29,226 bases of DNA from an uncultured Ellagibacter sp. (GCA_934654815.1 CAKUGU010000029.1:1-29226), one strand, 5' to 3'. Positions 14,577 through 23,047 are shown, numbered from the stretch's first letter. Program-made: numbers and translations. The notes: a model not told the origin generated them from the letters alone.

Positions 14577-15401
14577 TTACGATGCCTTGCGCATGCTCGC
14601 GCGGTACGCAGCGCCGTACTTCGAGAACGACGAGGGGTACGCCCCGCACGAATCGAGCGCATGGGTGAGCCACAAGGGGTAAGGCCCCGCGCATTTCACC
14701 TCCATGATGGCCTGCCCTTCGCCGAGAAGCGGGCGCGGGCGGCCGAACCCCACAGGCGGGCGCCGCAGGGACGCCGCGGCCACGCGCTCCTCCTCGAACA
14801 GGTCGCGGTACGCGACGTTGGCGTCGAAGGTGATGCGGAGGGTGGAGGGAACGGACGGGTCGTCGCTTTCGCCGCCGCCCGCCACGACGGGCGCGTAGGC
14901 GACGCGGTCGCACAGCGTCACCATCGACGCGCGCAGCGGAGCCCAGCGCTCCTTGAACGCGTCGATCTCGCGCGCGATCTGCAGGCTGCGCGGCGACGTC
15001 GACGCCTCGGCGAGCACCGGGCTTTCCAGCGGGTACGCCGCGCACGCCTCTTCATAAGGCAGCCCGCCCATATAGGCGCGCGCCGCCGCATACGAGCAGC
15101 CGACCCGGCGCTTGTAGACGATGCCCTTGTACTTCTTCTTCAGCTCGACGAACACCTGGTCTTCCTCCGCGGGAAGCCCGTAGCTGCGCACGCGGAGCTT
15201 CTCCTTGTAGGTTGGCTTGTCGAGCGAACGCTCGATCAGCAGGCGCTCCGGCGTGTCGAAATACCGGCTGACGATGTTGGTCGTGCCGTACGCGTCGGGC
15301 GCCATGCGCCCGCAAAGCGCGCCGACCATCGCCTCGCGCTGGGCGGCAGTAAGCACGTACTTCACTTCCTTGCGTTCGAAAACGTCCTGATAACTCATCA
15401 T
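14577..15401 (-). CDS. VTC-domain polyphosphate polymerase-like protein
   Basis: Likely cytosolic polymerase of the triphosphate-tunnel fold, related to the catalytic domain of yeast Vtc4, which makes polyphosphate from ATP. The 274-residue protein shows the basic and acidic tunnel residues in order: ERKEVKYVL at 9-17, SRYFDT at 45-50, YKEKLRVRSYG at 65-75 (K66, K68, R70, R72), FVELKKKYKG at 84-93, YKRR at 96-99, a late TLRITFD, MEVKC and SFSKYGAAYR. The start is the first of two adjacent ATGs at 15401, 7 nt after AGGAG. There is no membrane segment or SPX domain, so transport would need a partner, presumably DUF4956. First gene of the three-gene operon behind the Pho-box-like operator. Activity on phosphate is family knowledge, not shown here. 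Confidence 0.88.
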   Translation of the reverse strand: MMSYQDVFERKEVKYVLTAAQREAMVGALCGRMAPDAYGTTNIVSRYFDTPERLLIERSLDKPTYKEKLRVRSYGLPAEEDQVFVELKKKYKGIVYKRRVGCSYAAARAYMGGLPYEEACAAYPLESPVLAEASTSPRSLQIAREIDAFKERWAPLRASMVTLCDRVAYAPVVAGGGESDDPSVPSTLRITFDANVAYRDLFEEERVAAASLRRPPVGFGRPRPLLGEGQAIMEVKCAGPYPLWLTHALDSCGAYPSSFSKYGAAYRASMRKAS

Positions 15402-15499
15402 GGTCGAACTCCTCATCTGCGGTTATGCATCGTTTTAGAGTCGACGGGGCGCAGCGGAAAAGGAAAAGGGAAGGATTCGCGCCCCGGGCGACGAGTCCC

Positions 15500-15505
15500 A
15501 TGCTA
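15500..15505 (-). promoter_or_regulatory. -10 of the VTC operon, 10 bp from the operator
   Basis: TAGCAT on the minus strand, four of six to consensus, exactly 10 bp downstream of the nearer CTGAAAG copy. No -35 hexamer is recognisable; the operator occupies its place, as in PhoB-activated promoters. Confidence 0.5.
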
Positions 15506-15515
15506 CGAAGCGCCG

Positions 15516-15562
15516 CTGAAAGAACCCTGAAAGGCTCCTTCTCTCTTTCAGGTTCTTTTCAG
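15516..15562. promoter_or_regulatory. Double Pho-box-like operator, two 7-4-7 direct repeats head to head
   Basis: CTGAAAG at 15516-15522 and 15527-15533 gives two 7-mers with an 11-bp period. The mirror copies CTTTCAG (15545-15551) and TTTTCAG (15556-15562) have the same period on the other side of an 11-bp centre. The 7-4-7, 11-bp-period layout is that of OmpR/PhoB-type response-regulator boxes. The arms could also form a 14-bp stem with one bulge in RNA. The adjacent OmpR-type regulator is the natural ligand. Confidence 0.65.
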
Positions 15563-15572
15563 GAACATCCCC

Positions 15573-15578
15573 GACAAT
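15573..15578 (+). promoter_or_regulatory. -10-like hexamer toward the response regulator
   Basis: GACAAT, four of six to consensus, exactly 10 bp from the TTTTCAG copy on the right. It mirrors the leftward promoter and would give the regulator mRNA a leader of about 170 nt. Confidence 0.4.
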
Positions 15579-15662
15579 GAAATCACGGTCGCGACGCCCT
15601 TAGAACCACGATCCCCAGCGCGGTGGCGGCGCGACCCTTGCCTTTTTAGGGGCAGATTTCCC

Positions 15663-15686
15663 AAACGCCTCCTCGCGAGGCGTTTT
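15663..15686 (+). terminator. Hairpin with T-run in the response-regulator leader
   Basis: AAACGCCTC (15663-15671) and GAGGCGTTT (15677-15685) form a 9-bp stem with a 5-nt loop, ending in TTTTCC. It is terminator-like yet lies 68 nt upstream of the regulator start with no upstream gene on this strand. It may limit transcription from the operator into the two-component genes. Confidence 0.5.
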
Positions 15687-15753
15687 CCATATGCAGGCCG
15701 TGCTAGTATTCCCAACGGATCAACGCCGGCAACCGAGGCGAAAGAAGGACGCT

Positions 15754-16431
15754 GTGCAGATTCTCGTGGTAGAAGACGACGTGCGGCTCGCCCAGGCGCT
15801 CTGCCGCATCCTCGAAGAGGGCGGCTACGGCGCCGACGCCGTTCACGACGGGCAATCGGGGCTCGATTACGCGAAAAGCGGCATCTACGACGTGGTCATC
15901 CTCGATGTGATGCTCCCGAAGATGGACGGCTTCACCGTGGTGGCCGAGCTGCGCCGCGCGAACGTGAGCACGCCGGTGCTGCTCCTCACCGCGAGAGACG
16001 CGGTCCCCGACAAGATCAACGGGCTCGATTCGGGCGCCGACGACTACATGACCAAGCCGTTTTCCCCTGCCGAGCTCATGGCGCACCTGCGCGCGCTCAC
16101 CCGCCGCCAGGGAGACGTGGTCTTCGAGTCCATCACCGCGGGCGACTTGTCGCTCAACCTGGAAAGCCACGACCTGACCTGCAAGGACCAGTCGATCCAC
16201 CTCAGCTACAAAGAATTCTCGCTCGCGCGGGTGCTCATGGCGAACGCCGGCCAGACCATCTCGAAGATGACGCTCATCGAAAAGGTATGGGGGCTTGAGG
16301 CTGCCGCCGACGAGAACAACGTGGAGGCCTACGTGTCGTTTCTCCGCAAGAAGATGAAGTTCCTCGGCTCGGCGTCTTCCATCGAGACGCTGCGCGGCGC
16401 GGGATACCGCTTCGCCGCCGAAGTCGCCTAG
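15754..16431 (+). CDS. OmpR/PhoB-family response regulator
   Basis: Two-domain transcription regulator. The receiver domain (1-120) has the acidic pair D8-D9, phosphorylation site D51 in VVILDVMLP, T79 in LLLTAR and K101 in YMTKPF. The C-terminal winged helix (about 128-225) contains LSYKEFSLARVLMANAG, the recognition segment VEAYVSFLRKK, and the ending TLRGAGYRF typical of OmpR-type domains. The start is GTG at 15754, set by AAGGA a few nt upstream and by the normal receiver start VQILVVEDD. It is co-transcribed with the kinase 24 nt downstream and divergent from the VTC operon. The 7-4-7 repeats between them suit this family, so it probably controls that operon and itself. Confidence 0.93.
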   Translation: MQILVVEDDVRLAQALCRILEEGGYGADAVHDGQSGLDYAKSGIYDVVILDVMLPKMDGFTVVAELRRANVSTPVLLLTARDAVPDKINGLDSGADDYMTKPFSPAELMAHLRALTRRQGDVVFESITAGDLSLNLESHDLTCKDQSIHLSYKEFSLARVLMANAGQTISKMTLIEKVWGLEAAADENNVEAYVSFLRKKMKFLGSASSIETLRGAGYRFAAEVA

Positions 16432-16455
16432 CGCAATCAGGACGGGGACGGGCCC

Positions 16456-17790
16456 ATGCTGAAGAAGCTCCGCATCAAATTCATCGCACTCAACATGGTC
16501 ACCGTGGCCGTCGTGCTCGCCGTGGTCTTCTCCGCCATCTGCGCGATCAGCCACCAGCAGAACGTGAACGCGGTGTACGAGGCGCTCGGCAACGCGCTGT
16601 CCTTCACCGAGACGAAGGGACGCGCCGCGCAGCCGACGCCCGACGACGAGGCGTCTCCCTCCGCCGACAGCGAAAACGCCCAGGCAGACCGCGGGAAGAA
16701 CGACCAACAGGGAACGCCCCCGCAAATCGGCGGCAAGCCGGCGGGCAGCGGTCCCCATGTTCCCATCGCCATCTACACCATCGCCGACGACGGCTCGTGC
16801 GAGCTTTCCTCCGCCGCGGCGTCAGCCTCCATCGCCGACGACGTGCTCGACGAGGCGTCGGACGCGCTCAAAGACGCGCCCGACGGCAGCGGCGAGCTCC
16901 AATCGCTCGGGCTGTTCTACGAGAAGCGCACTTCCGATGCGGGCCAAGTCCATCTCGCATTCGCCGACGTCAGCGCTGCAAGCGGCTGGCAGACGCTCGC
17001 CCTCACGCTCGCGGGCGTCGGGGTCGCGACGCTCGCCGTGTTCTTCGTGATCAGCGTCTTCTTCTCGCGCTGGGCCCTGCGCCCGGTGAAGCAGGCGTGG
17101 GACCAGCAGCGCCAGTTCGTCGCAGACGCCTCGCATGAGCTGAAGACCCCGCTCACCGTCATCCTCGCGAACACGTCGATCCTCATGGCGCACCCCGAGC
17201 GAACCGTGGCAAGTCAGAGCCAGTGGGTCGAAAGCACCCAGGCCGAGGGCACGCGCATGCAGGAACTCGTCGCCGACCTGCTGCTGCTCGCGCGCATCGA
17301 CGCCGAGGAAACCGATCTCGCGAAGACGAAGCCGAAGGAGCGCATCGACCTGTCGAACCTGGTGGAAGGCGAGCTTCTGCAGTTCGAATCGGTCGCCTTC
17401 GAGCGCAGCGTGTCCCTCGATGGCCATATCGATGCCGGGATCTTCGTGCTCGGAGCCCAAGAGCGCCTGCGCCGGCTCGTCACCACGCTTCTCGACAACG
17501 CGTGCAAGTACGCCGACGAAGGCGGGGAAATCGACGTGAGCCTGTCCCGAAAAGGGAACATGGCCGCCTTCTCCGTGCACAACACCGGCCCCGCCATCGC
17601 CGAGGACGACCTGCCTCACGTGTTCGACCGCTTCTACCGCGCCGACAAGGCGCGCACGAGCGGCGCCGGCGGTTACGGCCTGGGGCTTTCCATCGCCCGC
17701 GAGGTCGCCGAGGAGCACGGCGGAACCATCGCGGTTGCAAGCTCCGATGCGGCGGGAACCCTGTTCACAGCGATGCTGCCGCTCGCCTAG
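16456..17790 (+). CDS. Membrane sensor histidine kinase
   Basis: Partner kinase of the regulator upstream. The 444-residue protein has TM1 at about 9-31, an extracytoplasmic sensor of ~145 residues rich in D, E and A, and TM2 at about 179-203. A short linker follows with RWALRPVKQAWDQQR, lacking a full HAMP domain. Then come the HisKA motif with H227 in ASHELKTPLTVI and an HATPase domain with the N box at N348 (LLDNACKYA), DLPHVFDRFYR and the G-box GGYGLGLSIA. The acidic sensor region suits metal or cation sensing, as in PhoQ, but that is only a suggestion. The ribosome site is weak. The stop is 5 nt from the stop of the convergent NSS gene. Confidence 0.92.
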   Translation: MLKKLRIKFIALNMVTVAVVLAVVFSAICAISHQQNVNAVYEALGNALSFTETKGRAAQPTPDDEASPSADSENAQADRGKNDQQGTPPQIGGKPAGSGPHVPIAIYTIADDGSCELSSAAASASIADDVLDEASDALKDAPDGSGELQSLGLFYEKRTSDAGQVHLAFADVSAASGWQTLALTLAGVGVATLAVFFVISVFFSRWALRPVKQAWDQQRQFVADASHELKTPLTVILANTSILMAHPERTVASQSQWVESTQAEGTRMQELVADLLLLARIDAEETDLAKTKPKERIDLSNLVEGELLQFESVAFERSVSLDGHIDAGIFVLGAQERLRRLVTTLLDNACKYADEGGEIDVSLSRKGNMAAFSVHNTGPAIAEDDLPHVFDRFYRADKARTSGAGGYGLGLSIAREVAEEHGGTIAVASSDAAGTLFTAMLPLA

Positions 17791-17795
17791 GCGCG

Positions 17796-19241
17796 CTATC
17801 CCGCGAGCCCCAGCCACACGGCGAACTTCGGGGCGTATCCCATCACGAAGATGACGAGGATGAGCGCGGGAATGCCGTACTTCAGCCACAGGCGCGCCCG
17901 CGCCGGGAAGCGCACGCCCTCGCCAGCGTCGGCCTCGGCGAGGAAGTTGTCCCAGCCCCAGCCCTTGCGCGTCGTGCAGAACAGCACGAAGAAGAGGCTG
18001 CCGAGCGGAAGCATGTTGTTCGACACGATGAAGTCCTCGATCGACTGGATGTCGCCGATGGCGGGGATGGTCGCGCCCGAAAGCACGTTGAACCCGAGCG
18101 CGCACGGCAGCGACAGGATGAGCACGAGGACCGCCGTGATAAGCGCGGCGCGACGGCGCGACACGTTCCATTTGTCGATCGTCCAGCTGATGAGGTTCTC
18201 GAACACGGCGATCACCGTCGAGAGCGCGGCGAAGCTCATGAACACGAAGAACAGCGCACCCCACACGTTGCCGAGCGGCATCTGCCCGAACACCATCGGC
18301 AGCGTCACGAACACGAGCGACGGACCCTGATCAGGGCTTACGCCGTACGCGAAGCACGCGGGGAAGATGATGAGCCCCGCCAGGATGGCGACCACCGTGT
18401 TCAGCGCGGTCACCGAAATCGCCTCGCCGGTAAGGCTGCGCTCGCGCCCGATATAGGACCCGAAGATCTCCATCGCGGCGATGCCGAGCGAAAGCGAGAA
18501 GAACGCCTGGCCCATGGCCGCATACACGGCGTCGCCGAACGTCGCCCACTGCTCGGCGGGCGTCGCGCCGGCGAACAGGCGCGAGAAGTCGGGCACGAGG
18601 TAGAAGGCGATGCCCTCGCCCGCGCCGGGCAGCGTCACCGCGCGGATGCACAGCGCGAGCATGACCACGAACAGCGTCGCCATCATCCACTTGGTAATGC
18701 GCTCGACGCCCTTCTGCAGGCCCATGCCGCACACCACCGCGCCGATCGCGACCGCGACCACCATCCACACGATGAGGCCCGCAGGATCGGCGAGCATGCC
18801 GGAGAACACGCCCGCCGTCGCCGCCGCGTCCGCGCCGTTGAACACGCCCGACGCCATCTTCGGCACGTAGGAGAGCATCCATCCGCACACGGTGGTGTAG
18901 AACATCATGAGCACCATGCAGCCGATGTAGCCCCACCAGGAAAACCAGTGCCACTTCCTCGACGGCTGCAGCTTGTCGAACGCCTGGGCGGCCGATTTCT
19001 GCGCCGCGCGACCGACCGCGAACTCCATCACCATGACGGGCAGCCCCAGTATGACGAGGAACACCAGGTACAGAAGGACGAACGCCGCGCCGCCGTATTC
19101 GCCGGTGATGTAGGGGAAGCGCCACACGTTTCCCAGGCCGATCGCGCACCCGGCGCTGATGAGGATGAATCCGAGGCGCGACGCGAAATGCTCGCGCGAA
19201 GGCGCCGTCGCGGAGGCGGCGCCGTTGCGTTGTTCTGACAT
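17796..19241 (-). CDS. NSS (SLC6/LeuT-type) sodium-dependent transporter 2
   Basis: Inner-membrane Na+-coupled symporter, 481 residues, a close paralogue of the protein at 5193-6605. TM1 reads SAGCAIGLGNVWRFPY, identical to its paralogue, and is followed by YGGAAFVLLYLVF and GLPVMVMEFAVGRAAQ. About 11-12 hydrophobic segments follow. It has an extra ~15-residue hydrophilic N-terminus. The region between TM2 and TM3 differs from the paralogue, as do several later loops, so the substrates may differ. The ATG at 19241 is preceded by AGGGAA. Monocistronic, convergent with the kinase, with a TACAAT -10 upstream. Confidence 0.92.
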   Translation of the reverse strand: MSEQRNGAASATAPSREHFASRLGFILISAGCAIGLGNVWRFPYITGEYGGAAFVLLYLVFLVILGLPVMVMEFAVGRAAQKSAAQAFDKLQPSRKWHWFSWWGYIGCMVLMMFYTTVCGWMLSYVPKMASGVFNGADAAATAGVFSGMLADPAGLIVWMVVAVAIGAVVCGMGLQKGVERITKWMMATLFVVMLALCIRAVTLPGAGEGIAFYLVPDFSRLFAGATPAEQWATFGDAVYAAMGQAFFSLSLGIAAMEIFGSYIGRERSLTGEAISVTALNTVVAILAGLIIFPACFAYGVSPDQGPSLVFVTLPMVFGQMPLGNVWGALFFVFMSFAALSTVIAVFENLISWTIDKWNVSRRRAALITAVLVLILSLPCALGFNVLSGATIPAIGDIQSIEDFIVSNNMLPLGSLFFVLFCTTRKGWGWDNFLAEADAGEGVRFPARARLWLKYGIPALILVIFVMGYAPKFAVWLGLAG

Positions 19242-19292
19242 GATATTCGTTCCCTATCCTTTTCCGGCGCGCACCACGCGCGTCGACCGCCT

Positions 19293-19298
19293 ATTGTA
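19293..19298 (-). promoter_or_regulatory. -10 box of NSS transporter 2
   Basis: TACAAT on the minus strand, 52 nt upstream of the ATG, in the short gap after the MFS stop codon. The -35 is not recognisable. Confidence 0.45.
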
Positions 19299-19313
19299 GC
19301 GCAGGAAGGGCGC

Positions 19314-20690
19314 CTACCCCAGGCGCTTGGCGCGCGTTTCGGGGCCGACGGCGATAACGACGATGGCGGCAACGACCGCGATGCCGACGATCGCGAAGTA
19401 GATCACGCTCGGCTGCAGGTTGGCGAGCAGCCACGTCACCGCGAACGGCATGGCCACGTTCACGAGCTTGCCGGCGCCTTGGGAGATTCCCGCGCCGCGG
19501 AAGCGGTACTTCGTGGAGAAGAGCTCGCCCACGTACACGCTGATCACCGACGCGTTCAGCACATAGAAGCCGATCGTCATGAGGAAGCCGAGCACGGTGA
19601 TGATGGCCGTATTACCGGCGCCAAGCGCCATGGCGTATAGGAACGCGAAAACGGCAACCCACAGAAACGCGCCCGACACCTCGACGCGACGGCCGAGACG
19701 CTCGATGAGCAGCGCACCGATGAGCGCCCCGAGCGGAGCTGCAAGCATCGTGATCGTCGTCGAGAGCAGCGACGTCTGCGTGGCAAGGCCGACCTCCTTC
19801 AGGATGGACGGCCCGAACGTGGTGTAGGTGTACTGCGTGAGCGACGTTCCCACCACAGCGACGATGCCCACGAAGAGGTAGCGGGCGAAGTGCGCGTCGG
19901 ACTGCATCTTCTCGTGATGCTCGACCACGTCGGACGCAGGATCAAGTCCCGCAGCCTTCATCTCGCCCTCGATCTTCGCGATGATGGCCTCGGCCTCGTC
20001 GTAGCGGCACTTCTGGATGAGCCAGCGCGGCGACTCCGGCATCGACTGGCGAGCGATGCACACGACGATGGCGGCCACGCCGATCACCGCGAACACGAGG
20101 CGCCACGAGTCGGTGCCGAGCGGGCTCCAGATGGTGATGAAGAACAGGCACAGGAACATGCCGATCGGCGAGCCGCAGTTCGCGATCGTCGACCCGATGG
20201 CGCACCACATGCCGCGACGCTTCACCGGCGCGAACTCGTTGATCATCGAGAAGCTCGTGACGAGCTCGGAGCCCAAGCCGAGCCCCACGAAGAAGCGCAT
20301 GACGATCATGAACTCCATGTTCGGCGAGCACGCGCCGAGAATCGTCGCGATGCCGAAAAGGAGCAGGTTGAACTGGAACGCGCGGCGGCGTCCGAACAGG
20401 TCGCCGATGAGCCCTGCGATGAGCGATCCGACGAACAGGCCCAGAAAGCCGGCTGATAGAAACGTCGCCACGGTCACGTCGTTCGCGAAACCCGTTTCTG
20501 TCAGCGTGCTCTTCACGCCGCCCGCCAGATACACATCGGCCGCGTCCACGAAAACGCCGGCCGACGTGAGCGCCATAACCTTCTTGAACACGCCCGTCGG
20601 CTTGGTTGCGTCCATGCGGTGGCGAAGCTCCACCTCACGGTCCTTATCGAATGCCGCTGAGTCCGACGGCTCAGCCTGTCCTGTTTTCAT
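19314..20690 (-). CDS. MFS transporter, sugar-porter/aromatic-acid type
   Basis: A 12-TM proton-linked transporter of 458 residues. The loop 2-3 signature GLIGDLFGRRRAFQ, the TM4-5 region RFFVGLGLGSELV, the central PESPRWLIQKCRYDEA and the loop 8-9 LIERLGRR identify the SP/AAHS side of the MFS. The acidic DAADVYLAGG in TM1 fits a proton-coupled organic-anion or sugar carrier. The frame is open to 20756 from a TTG, but the ATG at 20690 starts where the family sequence begins. A purine-rich GGAAAGGAAGG lies upstream. Substrate unknown. It is divergent from the second MFS gene across a 650-bp gap. Confidence 0.85.
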   Translation of the reverse strand: MKTGQAEPSDSAAFDKDREVELRHRMDATKPTGVFKKVMALTSAGVFVDAADVYLAGGVKSTLTETGFANDVTVATFLSAGFLGLFVGSLIAGLIGDLFGRRRAFQFNLLLFGIATILGACSPNMEFMIVMRFFVGLGLGSELVTSFSMINEFAPVKRRGMWCAIGSTIANCGSPIGMFLCLFFITIWSPLGTDSWRLVFAVIGVAAIVVCIARQSMPESPRWLIQKCRYDEAEAIIAKIEGEMKAAGLDPASDVVEHHEKMQSDAHFARYLFVGIVAVVGTSLTQYTYTTFGPSILKEVGLATQTSLLSTTITMLAAPLGALIGALLIERLGRRVEVSGAFLWVAVFAFLYAMALGAGNTAIITVLGFLMTIGFYVLNASVISVYVGELFSTKYRFRGAGISQGAGKLVNVAMPFAVTWLLANLQPSVIYFAIVGIAVVAAIVVIAVGPETRAKRLG

Positions 20691-21341
20691 ACCTCTGATT
20701 CGCCTTCCTTTCCCGTCGTTAGCTTCTCGTTCGCAAGCTTTCACCTGCGAAGACAAAAGAGAGCATCCGCTGTTCTACCACGTACCCCGACCTTTGTTCG
20801 AAATACAACCATATCTGCACACGAACCTGCCCGAACGCGCTTCGAAAGCGCCGATTTCCGTGTGCGCATACGCGTTGTCGGGCAAAACCATCCGCCGGGC
20901 ACGCAATCCGCAATCTTGCATGCTCGGCGTTTTCTCGTCCCGATGCCATATTCCGAAGCTCCATGCAACCCGACAGATTAGCCGGATTTGCTTATTTTTC
21001 ACCGCTTCGCCCTCCTCGATAATCAACCCAAGCGTTTCGATAGGGATAACGAAACGCATCCTGAAAAGAACGGAAGCGAAAGGAGGAGGCTGCGCGGGCG
21101 ATTCTTAACACCGCGGAGCGCGCCTGAAATCTTGGGGAGAGACCGAAAGCCCGCATAACGGCTTTTGGCTATGGGGATATATTCGGGGATTATCTCATTC
21201 GGTTCGATAGCCGAATACCTGTTCATAGCGTCTCTCACGCGCCCGCCGCGTTTCTTGCAACCGCGCAAGGGGAATGAGCTATCGAGGGTGCTGCGCATCG
21301 TTTGCGCCACCCGTTTGTCATTCACTGCATAGGAGGGATCT
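20691..21341. other. 651-bp gene-free divergent region between two MFS genes
   Basis: No credible gene was found. It is more AT-rich than the flanks and holds three inverted repeats: GCGTTTCG and CGAAACGC (21032-21039 and 21050-21057), CCGAAAGCC and GGCTTTTGG (21143-21151 and 21160-21168), and ATTCGG and CCGAAT (21197-21202 and 21211-21216). A TATATT at 21178-21183 is a possible -10 for the rightward gene, without a good -35. The length suggests several regulator sites or a long leader. Confidence 0.6.
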
Positions 21342-23021
21342 GTGAATAACAAGGAATTCACCGTCTCAGAGGTCGTCGACCATCTGGGCATCAACAGCCA
21401 CACCTGGCTGACATTCTTTCTCATGATCATCGCAATGGTGTTCGACGGCTACGACTACATGGTCGTCAATTCCACCAACCTGTTCGTGGCCCACACGTTC
21501 TGGCCCGACAACCCCAACCCCGGCACGCTCATGGGCTCGCTCACCACGTGGGGTCTGCTCGGCATGGTTCTGGGCGGTGCTGTCGGCGGCATCATGTCCG
21601 ACCGCATCGGCCGTAAGAAGATGCTGACCATCGCGGTTATCTTCTACGGTCTGTTCACCCTGCCTCAGGCGTTCGCGAACGACATCGTGTTCTTCGCCGC
21701 GTTCCGCCTGATCGCCGGCTTCGGCGTGGGCTCCTGCATCCCTATCGTCACCACCGTGTTCTCCGAGACCATCCCGTCTCGCGCCCGCGGCGTCTTCGTG
21801 ACGATCGGCATGGCCGGCATGGTCGCCGGCTGGGTGCTCGCCGGCGTGTGCGCAAACCCCATCTGCAACGCCACGAGCCCGATTCTCGGCGACTTCACCA
21901 ACCTCGTGACCTACGTCGACACCGACGGCTCCACCGCAACTATGTACGCCAACTGGCGCCTCTGCTACCTGATCGGCGCTCTGCCCATCGTATACGGCAT
22001 CGTGCTCCACTTCTTCATGCACGAGACCCCGCACTGGTACGCCAACGCGGGCCGCATGGAAGATGCCTGCAAGGCGCTGAACCATCTGCAGCGAGCAGCG
22101 GGTCAGGAAGAAACCGACTTCGACCCGAGCCTGCTCGTCGTCCCGCCGAAACCGGCCAAGACCACCCCGAACGTGCTCTTCTCCAAGAAGTTCATCGTTC
22201 CGACGGCCGCCATCTGGACCGCCTACTTCGTCGGCCAGTTCTGCGTCTACGGCATGAACACCTGGATCCCCACGTGGTTCAAGGGCATCGGCTACAGCTC
22301 CTCTGAGGCCGTCGCGCTTTCCACCTGGAATAACGTCGCCGCCATCGCGTCCAACATCACCGTCGGCTTCGTGGCCGACAAGCTTGGCCGCAAGCGCAAC
22401 CTCGCGTTCTCGTGGATTTTCTGCATCGTCGCGATCATCATCTGCTCGGTGTTCGTGGCCCCCGGCAACTTCGGCCTGTCCATCGCGCTCATGCTGCTCT
22501 TCGGCTTCGCTCTGAACTACGCCATCACCGCGGTCCAGCCGCTCATGCCGGAGTCCTACCCGACCGCCATCCGCAACACCGGCGTGTCGTGGTGCCAGGC
22601 GTTCGCCCGCTTCGGCGGCTCCGCCTCCTCGATCGTCCTCGGCGGCATCGCGGGCATGGCCATGTTCCAGACGGCCGACGGCGCCACGAACTGGAGCCAG
22701 GTCGTGCTCATGCTCATCATCCCATTCGTCCTCGGCTTCGTCTGCTGCATCCTGTTCGTTAAGGAAACCGGCGGCAAGTCCATGGACGAGCTGTCCGCCG
22801 AGTCTTCGAGCGACCCGAACGACACCGGCATGACGAACTTCATCATCATGCTCATCGTGATCGCGTTCCTGTTCGTCACCTGCATCGTGTGCCCGCTGGC
22901 CGTCTCCGGCTGGTCGAAGCTCCCGATCGCACTTCCGCTTATGGGCGTTGGCGTTCTGCTGCCGTTCATCTACTTCTTCATCTTCGCGACCCCGCAGCGC
23001 AAGGCATACTTCGCCGAGTAG
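21342..23021 (+). CDS. MFS transporter, AAHS-like, with extra C-terminal membrane segments
   Basis: A 559-residue carrier, probably importing an organic or aromatic acid. TM1 carries FDGYDYMVVN, close to the D-G-x-D signature of aromatic acid/H+ symporters. The loop 2-3 motif is GGIMSDRIGRKKM, and loop 8-9 has GFVADKLGRKRN. After the usual 12 segments and VKETGGKSMDEL, the chain continues with two more hydrophobic stretches (FIIMLIVIAFLFVTCIVCPL and a final one near LMGVGVLLPFIYFFIF), which is atypical. The start is GTG at 21342 after AGGAGGG. Codons are visibly more uniform (ATC, TCC, ACC, GGC) than in its neighbours, suggesting strong expression. The TetR gene downstream may control it. Confidence 0.85.
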   Translation: MNNKEFTVSEVVDHLGINSHTWLTFFLMIIAMVFDGYDYMVVNSTNLFVAHTFWPDNPNPGTLMGSLTTWGLLGMVLGGAVGGIMSDRIGRKKMLTIAVIFYGLFTLPQAFANDIVFFAAFRLIAGFGVGSCIPIVTTVFSETIPSRARGVFVTIGMAGMVAGWVLAGVCANPICNATSPILGDFTNLVTYVDTDGSTATMYANWRLCYLIGALPIVYGIVLHFFMHETPHWYANAGRMEDACKALNHLQRAAGQEETDFDPSLLVVPPKPAKTTPNVLFSKKFIVPTAAIWTAYFVGQFCVYGMNTWIPTWFKGIGYSSSEAVALSTWNNVAAIASNITVGFVADKLGRKRNLAFSWIFCIVAIIICSVFVAPGNFGLSIALMLLFGFALNYAITAVQPLMPESYPTAIRNTGVSWCQAFARFGGSASSIVLGGIAGMAMFQTADGATNWSQVVLMLIIPFVLGFVCCILFVKETGGKSMDELSAESSSDPNDTGMTNFIIMLIVIAFLFVTCIVCPLAVSGWSKLPIALPLMGVGVLLPFIYFFIFATPQRKAYFAE

Positions 23022-23047
23022 CGCGCAACGCCGTCGCAAAGCATCCA

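Larger units (their letters stand above)
15402..15753. other. 352-bp divergent regulatory region of the polyphosphate locus
   Basis: No gene is visible here. It holds the mirror-image CTGAAAG operator (15516-15562), two -10-like hexamers facing outward, a hairpin with T-run at 15663-15686, and a weak TGCTAGTAT -10 at 15701-15709 close to the response-regulator start. Confidence 0.7.

Noticed and set aside
17223..19238. 671-codon open frame on the plus strand over the kinase end and NSS 2
   Set aside because: Antisense to a clear LeuT-type gene, low-complexity charged sequence.
20775..21059. 94-codon minus-strand frame in the MFS-MFS gap
   Set aside because: Only a weak ribosome site, no recognisable fold, and its start overlaps an inverted repeat; it reads as chance.
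21190..21220. GGTTCGA reminiscent of a tRNA T-arm
   Set aside because: No acceptor stem, anticodon arm or CCA-side context around it.
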